Assembly (NCBI GenBank): GCA_964639175.1
Contig: CAZXCE010000186.1
Span: 1 to 13,843 of the forward strand
Length of the DNA: 13,843 nt
Direction: 5' to 3'
Origin: JACQXX01 sp964639175
GTDB taxonomy: Bacteria; Acidobacteriota; Blastocatellia; Chloracidobacteriales; Chloracidobacteriaceae
Shown: piece by piece, positions 1 through 6,462 of the stretch
Layout: the number at the start of each line of letters is the position of its first letter
How positions within the stretch are numbered: position 1 is the stretch's first letter
Program-made: the position numbers and the translations under genes
The notes under the pieces: generated by a model
The model's input: only the letters and a program-made list of their open reading frames with translations
What the model was told of the DNA's origin: nothing
Databases searched by the model: none

Positions 1-1210
1 CCCTCGCACGCAGGGTTCGATTGGCTGGACGAACGTCAAAACGTTGAATCAAATCTTCAGCTCGTTGATCAATTGCCGACTGGTCCAGAAAAAATCCTTT
101 GATCGCTGGTTTGTGATAGTGATCTCCCAGAATCAAATTGTCAGACAGGCTAAAATCAAGCAGCAACCCACGGTGGTGACGGTCTTCAGGGATGTGAGCA
201 ATGCCAATGGCGCGAATTTCGCGTGGCGAGCAGCCCCCGATTGGCTGATTTTTAAAGGTAATCGTCCCAGATGAAGGTTTGAGCAATCCGGCGAGAATTT
301 CAATCAGTTCGGTTTGGCCGTTGCCTTCAACTCCGGCAATCCCCAGGATCTCACCGGCTCGAACCTCAAAATCAAGCCCTTTGATCGCTTCAACTCCGTT
401 TGGCCGGGTAAAGTGGAGATTGGTCACTTTGAGTACAACGTCACCAGGGTTGGCTTTTTCCTTTGAAACCCGCAACAGGACGTCACGTCCGACCATCATG
501 CGGGCCAGTTCGGCGGCGGAGGTCATTTTGGTTTCGACTTCGCCAACCACGGTGCCATCTCGCATGACCGTGACTCGGCTTGAAAGGGCCAGGACTTCAG
601 AGAGCTTATGGGTAATGATGATCAACGTTTTGCCCTGCTCGCGAAGGCTTCGCAAAATAGCGAACATTTCTTCGACTTCGGGCGGGGTCAACACGGCGGT
701 TGGTTCATCCAAGATCAGGATTTCAGCCCCACGATAGAGCGTTTTTAAGATCTCGACCCGTTGTTGCTGGCCAACCGAGAGATCCTGGATCAAGGCATCC
801 GGATCAATGTGAAGACCATAGGTTTGGGAAAGTTCCTTGATGCGTTCCTTTGCCTGTCGGTACTGGATGCGAATTCCCGGACCTGGCTCAGCACCTAAAA
901 TAATATTTTCGGTCACTGAGAGCGTCGGCACCAACATAAAGTGCTGGTGAACCATGCCAAGTCCGCGTGCAATCGCATCCCGTGGGGTTTTGAGGGCAAC
1001 AGTCTCTCCGTGTAGCCGGATTTCACCGCTGTCAGGCACATAGAGGCCATACAACAGATTCATGGCGGTGGACTTCCCGGCGCCATTTTCTCCCACAATA
1101 GCGTGAATGCTTTGCTTTTCAATGCGGAGTGTGACCCGATCATTGGCCGTGACGGCGCCGAAACGCTTGGTCACCTCAAGCATCTCGACGGCGTATGCTG
1201 TGGGAGTCAT
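1..1210 (-). CDS. Sugar/nucleoside-type ABC transporter ATP-binding protein, two ATPase domains (partial at left edge)
   Basis: Translating the minus strand from the ATG at 1208-1210 gives 403 uninterrupted residues running off the window. The first ATPase domain is complete: Walker A GENGAGKST at about residues 40-48, Q-loop Gln89, signature LSVGQQQR at 144-151, Walker B LILDEPTAVL at 165-174 and switch His201. A second domain begins near residue 256 with a degenerate Walker A (GVEGNGQTEL, about 292-301), as is usual for the second half of RbsA/MglA/YufO-type fused ATPases. The segment from AVLTPPEVEEMF to ITHKLSEV resembles the YufO/NupO branch, which works with BmpA-like lipoproteins and two permeases to import nucleosides or related solutes. 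About 100 C-terminal residues, including the second signature, are probably missing. The start has no clear Shine-Dalgarno sequence and lies 39 nt after a tRNA gene on the same strand. Family is certain; substrate is inferred. Confidence 0.93.
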   Translation of the reverse strand, partial: MTPTAYAVEMLEVTKRFGAVTANDRVTLRIEKQSIHAIVGENGAGKSTAMNLLYGLYVPDSGEIRLHGETVALKTPRDAIARGLGMVHQHFMLVPTLSVTENIILGAEPGPGIRIQYRQAKERIKELSQTYGLHIDPDALIQDLSVGQQQRVEILKTLYRGAEILILDEPTAVLTPPEVEEMFAILRSLREQGKTLIIITHKLSEVLALSSRVTVMRDGTVVGEVETKMTSAAELARMMVGRDVLLRVSKEKANPGDVVLKVTNLHFTRPNGVEAIKGLDFEVRAGEILGIAGVEGNGQTELIEILAGLLKPSSGTITFKNQPIGGCSPREIRAIGIAHIPEDRHHRGLLLDFSLSDNLILGDHYHKPAIKGFFLDQSAIDQRAEDLIQRFDVRPANRTLRAR

Positions 1211-1249
1211 TGGATTTGAACTCGAAATTGGAGATTTGGAAAGTGGGGA

Positions 1250-1323
<74 letters not shown>

Positions 1324-1398
1324 AAATTTTGTGAGCGCGAAGAGTACCTGCTTGAGCTGGAAATTTCAAGTAGTCAATTCTTGTTTTGGTTCAGGTCC

Positions 1399-1507
1399 AG
1401 CGTTCAGGCTTTAGCTTGCTTTCATCGAACAAAGCTATCAACTCAAGTCAAATCAACAACTTGAACATTACGAGCAAACGGTTTTTACCCGCTAAAGCTT
1501 GAACGCT
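1399..1507. repeat. Intergenic imperfect inverted repeat with 17-bp arms
   Basis: AGCGTTCAGGCTTTAGC (1399-1415) and GCTAAAGCTTGAACGCT (1491-1507) are inverted copies with one mismatch, separated by 75 nt. The element nearly fills the 213-bp gap between the bactofilin stop and the tRNA. The loop holds AAATCAACAACTT (1450-1462), a 13-mer that recurs at 9088-9100 inside another intergenic inverted-repeat element. The size and arms suggest a small non-autonomous mobile or REP-like element, but no target-site duplication is obvious. There is no T-tract, so it is not a classic terminator. Confidence 0.6.
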
Positions 1508-1536
1508 GAACAGAACTCAATTTCTAAATGGCACGA

Positions 1537-2046
1537 TCAGTCGCGACCCTTTTGCTTTTGCTGATTTCCTTGCTGGCCGCCACCGCCGCCTTGATGACCA
1601 CCGCCGCCCTGCTGGCCGCCACCGCCCTGTTGTGGACGATTTTGTGGCTGGGTGTCACCACCACTGGCCGCCGGTGCGGCAGGGGCACTGCTTTCTTCTT
1701 TTCCAACTTCAAGGCTGCAATTGCCAAACTGAACCTGAAGTTTATTTGAATCCGGGGTGCTTAATTTGACCTCAAGCATTGTGGCGCGAATGATTGTCTG
1801 ATCGTTGACTTTGCCAGAGAGTTCGACCATTTCAGCATCGATCTGACCGGCAATTTCACCCTGCGATTTGAGATCGTTGACTTTAATGGTGCCGTGAACC
1901 GACCCGCCTTCACTGACCACCAGCGACGGCGAATGGACTTCACCATTGACTTTTCCACTGACCACGACGGCGCAGTTTGACTTTAACGTCCCTGTCAGTT
2001 CGCTTCCTTCTTCAATAATGGTGCGTTTGGTATTTTGATCACTCAT
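1537..2046 (-). CDS. Bactofilin (polymer-forming cytoskeletal protein)
   Basis: 169 residues. Residues about 8-115 form a bactofilin (DUF583) domain, with the typical opening TIIEEGSELTGTLKSN, then VVVSGKVNGEV and repeated short beta-strands with Gly at the turns. Bactofilins fold as right-handed beta-helices and polymerise without nucleotide into membrane-associated filaments that organise shape, stalk or motility machinery. The tail from about 121 is low-complexity: an Ala/Pro-rich linker, then Gly/Gln-rich repeats ending in basic QKQKGRD. It is encoded by a 39-bp DNA repeat (copies start at 1571 and 1610). The ATG at 2044-2046 is preceded by AAGGAG 12 nt away, a long spacing. A five-codon reading frame starting just after that AAGGAG ends at 2043, overlapping the start as ATGA. 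The gene follows a pentapeptide protein that itself ends in a bactofilin-like domain. Confidence 0.92.
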   Translation of the reverse strand: MSDQNTKRTIIEEGSELTGTLKSNCAVVVSGKVNGEVHSPSLVVSEGGSVHGTIKVNDLKSQGEIAGQIDAEMVELSGKVNDQTIIRATMLEVKLSTPDSNKLQVQFGNCSLEVGKEESSAPAAPAASGGDTQPQNRPQQGGGGQQGGGGHQGGGGGQQGNQQKQKGRD

Positions 2047-2058
2047 GGCGAATACATG

Positions 2059-2075
2059 CTCCTTGAAAGTAAGGT
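2059..2075 (-). promoter_or_regulatory. Shine-Dalgarno leader element of the bactofilin, shared with gcvH
   Basis: On the minus strand this reads ACCTTACTTTCAAGGAG. A copy with one extra base, ACCTTCACTTTCAAGGAG, lies at 11709-11726 upstream of gcvH. In both cases AAGGAG is 12-13 nt before the ATG. CCTT and AAGG can pair across the ACTTTC spacer, which could weakly occlude the ribosome binding site. The sharing is seen directly; the regulatory role is inferred. Confidence 0.4.
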
Positions 2076-2150
2076 CAAGCGCCAGGCGCCTGCCAACATC
2101 TTTTCATAATTCGAAGTTAAAATAACCGTGTTTGGCAATGGGAGTGATCC

Positions 2151-2177
2151 GCAGGGGACGTTTGGAACAGCCCCTGC
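2151..2177 (-). other. GC-rich hairpin between pentapeptide gene and bactofilin
   Basis: GCAGGGG (2151-2157) and CCCCTGC (2171-2177) form a perfect 7-bp inverted repeat with a 13-nt loop. It begins 26 nt after the pentapeptide gene stop (read on the minus strand). No T-tract follows, so it is not a canonical Rho-independent terminator; it may be a transcript-end or processing hairpin that uncouples the two genes. Confidence 0.35.
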
Positions 2178-2202
2178 AGATAAGCAACAGGTGGAATGGA
2201 GA

Positions 2203-3468
2203 TTACGAGGAGGTTGCAATCTTAAGCCGCAGGAAGCAACCTGGTTCGAAGGCAAATTGTGTCAGCGAAGGTGGCTGTTTGATCATACCTTTGACCGATC
2301 CGGTCGCGCCAACGATCAACTGTTTGGCACCATCAATTCCAGGCGCAGAGTCTTCAATAAAACGACCATACACAATGATGATCCCATTTCCTGAAATCCG
2401 GCAGCCGTCTAACAAGCCTTCTTTCCCAATGATAAGCTGGGCACCATCGCCCAACGTAATCGAACATTTCAGGAATCGGCCTTCGACTTCAACAATCGAA
2501 CCCGTGTCAAACTCAAGCTTGGCGTCGCGCAACACGTCGCCGCGGCCAAAGTATCGGCGGTTTCCAGTTGATGGTGCCACAGGGGCGGCGGCGGGCACGG
2601 CAGCGGCGGCACTGCCGCCTTCTTTCAAACCAGTGAGGTAATTGACCAGTTCGCTGCCTTTGACTCGTTGCGAACCATCGCCCTCTTTACTGAAATCAAC
2701 CCACTCGGCTTTGACCATCTTTGCCAGATCAGCCGTCAAATCACCACCATATACCAGAGCATCATTGAAGATAGCACCTGATAACTGGGCTTTGGCCCAG
2801 GTGACGTGTCGGCAATCAGCTTTGGTGAAGTTTGCCCGCTGGAGCGTCGAGTCAGCCAGCACCGCTCGCTCCAAAATGGCGCCAGTCAGGTTTGCCCCAG
2901 GCAGTAAGGCACCACGCATTGACGCATCCCGGAGATTGGCCCCAGTCAGGTCGGCTTCTTCCAGGTTGGCTTTTTCCAAAACTGCATTTTGGAAATCAGC
3001 TTTCACCATCGAAGCACCACCCAAATAGGCTTCCTGGAGATCAGCATTGCTCAAAACCGCACCATCCAGGCGTGCTCCTCCCAGATTGGCCAGTGCCAGT
3101 TGGGACGCATTTAATCTGGCCCGCGATAAATTTGCATTTTCCAGATTGGCGCCCTCCAGGTTCGTTCGCGACAAATCGGCGTCCGACAGGTTGGCCCCCT
3201 CCAGATTCGCACTTTCCAGGTCAGCCCCACGCAGGTTGGCGCCTTCCAGGTTGGCCCGTGCTAAAAAGGCGTCCCGCAAGTTGGCACTCGCAAGGTTTGC
3301 CTTGCGCAACACCGACTCTTCAAAATCGACACCTTCCAGGTCTGCCCGGCGTAAATTCGCCCCTTCCAATTGGGCCTGCGCAAGCTTTAAATCACGCAAA
3401 TCGGCACGCTCCAGGCCCTCTCCATTCGCTACCTTCTGAATTACTTCTTCACGGGAAAATTCAGCCAT
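2203..3468 (-). CDS. Pentapeptide-repeat protein with C-terminal bactofilin-like domain
   Basis: 421 residues. After a short helical start (MAEFSREEVIQKVANGEGLE), residues about 21-240 are near-continuous A(D/N)LxX pentapeptides, for example GANLRGADLESANLEGANL near 77-94. That is roughly 44 units, or about 11 coils of a square right-handed beta-helix. An Ala/Pro linker (about 283-302) leads to residues 305-421, with strand-Gly patterns such as VEVEGRF, LIIGKEGLLDGCRISG, LIVGATGSVKGMI and the ending FEPGCFLRLKI, which resemble bactofilin coils. No signal peptide or membrane segment is visible, so it is probably cytoplasmic. GGGAG lies just upstream of the ATG and supports this start. The bactofilin gene follows on the same strand after 156 bp, suggesting a shared scaffold. 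Pentapeptide identification is certain; the C-terminal assignment is from pattern only. Confidence 0.9.
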   Translation of the reverse strand: MAEFSREEVIQKVANGEGLERADLRDLKLAQAQLEGANLRRADLEGVDFEESVLRKANLASANLRDAFLARANLEGANLRGADLESANLEGANLSDADLSRTNLEGANLENANLSRARLNASQLALANLGGARLDGAVLSNADLQEAYLGGASMVKADFQNAVLEKANLEEADLTGANLRDASMRGALLPGANLTGAILERAVLADSTLQRANFTKADCRHVTWAKAQLSGAIFNDALVYGGDLTADLAKMVKAEWVDFSKEGDGSQRVKGSELVNYLTGLKEGGSAAAAVPAAAPVAPSTGNRRYFGRGDVLRDAKLEFDTGSIVEVEGRFLKCSITLGDGAQLIIGKEGLLDGCRISGNGIIIVYGRFIEDSAPGIDGAKQLIVGATGSVKGMIKQPPSLTQFAFEPGCFLRLKIATSS

Positions 3469-3620
3469 AAAGACTCTCCCTCTTAATTGTTGTTAGCTTC
3501 CCAGCGCAGAGAATAGTTGACTCTTTCGTTGTGCATGTGAAGATGGCGCCGCAGGAGCAAGGGCGTCACCCGGAAAAGTGCATTAAATATAAAGTCGGCA
3601 ATGTTTCCATCACCAGACTC

Positions 3621-3639
3621 AACCCTGTCGGACAGGTTT
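3621..3639. promoter_or_regulatory. Operator-like dyad upstream of the pentapeptide gene
   Basis: AACCCTGTCGGACAGGTTT is a 19-bp dyad around a central G with one mismatched pair; the inner CCTGTC-G-GACAGG is perfect. It lies about 155 bp upstream of the pentapeptide start. The symmetry fits a dimeric regulator site, but no cognate protein can be named and it could be chance. Confidence 0.3.
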
Positions 3640-3658
3640 AATAGATTCGTTATGAGGG

Positions 3659-3738
3659 ATGAATTCTGAATGATGAAGAGGCGAGCCATTGATGATTCAA
3701 CAAGCTGTCCTTTTCATCATTTATCATTCACAATTCAT
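3659..3738. repeat. Imperfect A/T-rich inverted repeat
   Basis: The left arm 3659-3681 (ATGAATTCTGAATGATGAAG and AGG) is mirrored by the reverse complement of 3709-3738 (ATGAATTGTGAATGATAAAT then GATGAAAAGG). Only a small insertion and a few mismatches separate the arms, with a 27-nt loop. It resembles the other simple-sequence intergenic palindromes of this window. Confidence 0.5.
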
Positions 3739-3855
3739 ACTTCCTGGAACTGGATTTCAGAAAGATCAATGAATTCCGGCACCTGAAAAAAAATAACTCC
3801 TGACCAACCAAAACAGGTATGAAACAGCAGGGTCTGCCATTTCATATCGGCATCA

Positions 3856-5730
3856 CTACATTTCGTTTGCCAGGGCCTGGAGAAATTCCTGAAGCCGCTG
3901 AATTCGCTTTTCAAACGAAAGTCGCTGAATTTCCTTCACCAGATCAATCGCCTGCAGTTCAGCCAACACAATATTGATCTGAAGCTGGGTATCCTGCCGG
4001 GCCTGACGGTAATAGCGTCGATCCTCAGCCGCTGCCGGGTTTGTCCATTCGGCGGCGGTGGCTTTTTCATACTGGTCGTGAAATTCTTTTAAATCCTGGG
4101 TAAGGTGTTCCAATCTGGCACGGTGGACGCTGTTTCCAGCATCAACCGGACTGGTTTCAAGGTCATGCTGGTACTGCCGGAACTTTTCACAAATCCGTTC
4201 GGCAAGCCAGATTGGGAGGCCAGAGGCAACCGCAATATCTTCTTTGGAGCCCATAAAATAGCTCTCAAGTGTGGTCAACCCGGCCCGATAGAGCTTGTCA
4301 ATGGTGACCTTCCCGACATCTGGGATTTGCTTGAGCAGCGAGTTGATAATCATGCCTTCAGACTGGGCACTTTCCTCACCCAGGGTGAAGGTCTGGGGCA
4401 GCATTTCAACCAGAGTTTCATAATAGGCCAGGACCCGCTCGCGCAGATCACCGGTGATTGAAGGTTCAAACGAGGCTCTGGCTTCAATGAGCAGCGCATC
4501 AAAGTTCCCGACGGCGTCACTGACCTCAAGCAAACCCATTCCATTGGCTGATTTGGAGAGACTCATCAACGCAGGTTGGCAGATATCGAGCCATTCTTTG
4601 CGTGCCGCACCTGACCGGAGTTCAAAAATAAAGTTCTTGACGGGCTTGATGTAATTGGCAGCAATGTTGGCAAACAGTTCACGAATTTCGCCCTGGTCAA
4701 CCTCAACACCAGTTGATTCCCCATCGGCATGAGCAGGCGCTTCACCGGCCATCAACGAATCAAACGCATCGTCAAAATCACCGAGTTCATCATCAAAGAA
4801 GGATCCAGCCGCTGGCGCAGTTACTTCTTCATCCGTCACAAGTCCAGGCCCAGCCGTTGTTTCCACGGCGCCGCCAAAAAATTCAGCCGTTGATTCCGCC
4901 CCGGTCACGGGTTCGGCATGCAGTGCCTCAGCGACAAAAGCCCCATCCATAACCAGCGTCGGCGCCACATCACTGATCGCCGGCAATTCGCCGGTTGGCT
5001 CAGAACTGGTCTCCATATCCCCAAGCAGCGAGACCAGCGCCCGGTCCAGTTCGGTCGTCAACGATCCAGGGACAAATCCTGGTGATTCCGGTTCCGGCGT
5101 TTGAACCGGCGTGGCTATCGGAGGTGCCGCAGAAACGGGTTGAGCCGGAGTTCCCTGGTTTGCCTTGCGTGCTTCCTCCCGCTTTAACTCAAGTAAGATC
5201 AACCGTTCTTCTTCAGTCAGCTCTCCAAATTCAGCAAACAACTCAGCTTCCAGAGCGGCATCATCCGGGAAAGCAGGTTTTGACTCAACCACTGGGGCTG
5301 GCGGGAGCGGTTCGCTGAAAAAGGAAACCGGTTTGGGTTGTGGTTCAGGTTCCGGCTCTGGTTTGCGAACCTGGATTGGCGGTTGAGGCAGATCCTCTTG
5401 AGTGATGATGGGCCCGGTAACCGGCACTGGCGGGCTACTCACCGATGGCTCCAAATCTGCCGTCGTTGGAGGTGACACATAGGTTGATGGCAGCGACAAC
5501 GGACCGGCTGGGGCTGTGGGTGCGGTGAGTGGTGCTGAATCAACTGGTCTTACGGGTGGTTCAGGAACTCGTGGTGGGGCAACCGGCGGCGGCGTTGGCT
5601 TTGGCGTTTCCGCAACGGGTGGAGGTGGAGTAACACGTGGAGGCTGTGGTGGTGGTGGGGGTGGCGTCGGTGGCGGAGAAGGCGGAGGAGCTTCTTTCCG
5701 TTTACCGAAGAGGCGATCAAAAATTCCCAT
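3856..5730 (-). CDS. Proline-rich, helix-hairpin-helix protein of unknown function
   Basis: 624 residues; I do not recognise a named family. The N-terminus MGIFDRLFGKRKE is a short amphipathic, basic segment like those at the start of membrane-associated FtsY, though no GTPase domain follows. Residues 14-135 are strongly Pro-rich (poly-Pro near 20-38, PEPEPEPQP near 124-132). A short charged helix lies at 155-190, then an acidic disordered stretch reaching about 345. Residues 345-455 look all-helical, similar in size and pattern to an HPt four-helix bundle but with no evident phospho-His. Residues about 463-517 (IPDVGKVTIDKLYRAGLTTL, then SGLPIWLAERICEKF) form a helix-hairpin-helix unit, and 535-624 is predicted coiled-coil or helical. 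AGGA seven nt before the ATG supports the start. It lies upstream of the pentapeptide and bactofilin genes, so a scaffold or motility adaptor role is plausible but inferred. Confidence 0.85.
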   Translation of the reverse strand: MGIFDRLFGKRKEAPPPSPPPTPPPPPPQPPRVTPPPPVAETPKPTPPPVAPPRVPEPPVRPVDSAPLTAPTAPAGPLSLPSTYVSPPTTADLEPSVSSPPVPVTGPIITQEDLPQPPIQVRKPEPEPEPQPKPVSFFSEPLPPAPVVESKPAFPDDAALEAELFAEFGELTEEERLILLELKREEARKANQGTPAQPVSAAPPIATPVQTPEPESPGFVPGSLTTELDRALVSLLGDMETSSEPTGELPAISDVAPTLVMDGAFVAEALHAEPVTGAESTAEFFGGAVETTAGPGLVTDEEVTAPAAGSFFDDELGDFDDAFDSLMAGEAPAHADGESTGVEVDQGEIRELFANIAANYIKPVKNFIFELRSGAARKEWLDICQPALMSLSKSANGMGLLEVSDAVGNFDALLIEARASFEPSITGDLRERVLAYYETLVEMLPQTFTLGEESAQSEGMIINSLLKQIPDVGKVTIDKLYRAGLTTLESYFMGSKEDIAVASGLPIWLAERICEKFRQYQHDLETSPVDAGNSVHRARLEHLTQDLKEFHDQYEKATAAEWTNPAAAEDRRYYRQARQDTQLQINIVLAELQAIDLVKEIQRLSFEKRIQRLQEFLQALANEM

Positions 5731-6462
5731 ACGTGTTCCTCGAAAATACCCGCCCTGGCTCGCTCGGCTTGAGACATAGCCTTCGATCTTGCACGTAACG
5801 TTGAGCTATGTTGGTTAGGTGGCCCTGCCCATTCAGGTGACTGATCGGTTCAAGGACTTCCACAGCAAGGAGGCTCAGGTTGATCTGAACCTGGTTTTTA
5901 CCAATTTCTGATGAGGGCTGCCGCGAGTGAAACACCTCTCCAAATCACCAAAAAGTGAAAAGTGAAACTGTTTACACGTGACAAAGATGGAATCTCAAAA
6001 ACAGGGAGTGCGGTGTGGCTGGTAAAAGCCAGCACCTCTTTTTCGAAACTACTGAATGCGGAAACAGTCTTAGCCTGCACAATATTTGGATAAACTCCTT
6101 GAGTCATCCAAGGTACGGTGCCATCAGTCAGAAGAACCAGAACCACACTGGACAAGAGATAGTTCATCCCCTGACACCAAAAATTCAGATGTCCAGAGGG
6201 GTGAAAATATCGTCAGGTGGGCGGAATTGCTGTTTGGAAAAGAAGACTTGCCTGAATCTCACTGATGCTGCACGAGTATAGGCACGCCAAGCGTGGAACG
6301 CAACCGGTAATTTCGATCTCTGGATAGTCCATTCCTGGACAGTTACTGGATTTTTCTGTGATCAAAGACCCCGGATTAAATACATTTTTCAACCATTGCT
6401 TTCCCAGGCTTTTGATTCCGGGTACTATGCTGGCCATTCCAACTTTCCTTATCTCATTTCCA
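5731..6462. other. Long divergent intergenic region, no convincing gene
   Basis: This separates the minus-strand helix-hairpin-helix gene from the plus-strand permease. The longest open stretches (minus strand 5898-6167, 89 codons; plus strand 6015-6281) have no recognisable domain, no good ribosome binding site and cross a terminator-like hairpin, so I read them as chance. Visible structure: CAGGTT-GATCTG-AACCTG plus GTTTTT at 5876-5899, short direct repeats of GTGAAA around 5955-5970, the hairpin with T-tract at 6012-6043, and GTCCA-TTCC-TGGAC at 6327-6340. The permease reading frame extends back to a GTG at 6358, so the region could end there. A decayed gene cannot be excluded. Confidence 0.5.
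6012..6043 (+). terminator. Orphan Rho-independent terminator-like hairpin
   Basis: GGTGTGGCT (6012-6020) pairs with AGCCA (6027-6031) and CACC (6033-6036), giving a 9-bp stem with one bulged G and a GGTAAA loop. It is followed by TCTTTTT. The orientation terminates plus-strand transcription, yet no plus-strand gene lies upstream in the window: the neighbour to the left is on the minus strand. Confidence 0.5.

Larger units (their letters stand above)
3469..3855. other. 387-bp intergenic region, no convincing gene
   Basis: This lies between two minus-strand genes. An open stretch encoding up to 68 residues exists on the minus strand (3483-3689), but it starts in simple-sequence repeat DNA and has no recognisable domain. 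Visible structure is an operator-like dyad at 3621-3639 and an imperfect A/T-rich inverted repeat at 3659-3738. The promoter of the pentapeptide gene must lie here or further upstream; I could not place it. Confidence 0.6.

Noticed and set aside
1571..1626. 39-bp direct repeat as a mobile or regulatory element
   Set aside because: It lies in frame in the bactofilin gene and simply encodes the Gly/Gln-rich tail.
2832..3470. Long plus-strand open frame opposite the pentapeptide gene
   Set aside because: It is antisense to a clear repeat protein; the periodic codons of the repeats keep other frames open.
3483..3689. Open frame of 68 codons on the minus strand before the pentapeptide gene
   Set aside because: It starts in ATGAATTCTGAATGA-type repeat DNA, has no domain and no convincing ribosome binding site.
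5898..6167. Minus-strand open frame of 89 codons with a hydrophobic start
   Set aside because: It crosses the terminator-like hairpin at 6012-6043, has no recognisable family and only GGGG directly against the ATG.
6358..6462. GTG start at 6358 for the permease
   Set aside because: It would add a 35-residue leader not typical of APC permeases and has no ribosome binding site; ATG 6463 is preferred but not proven.
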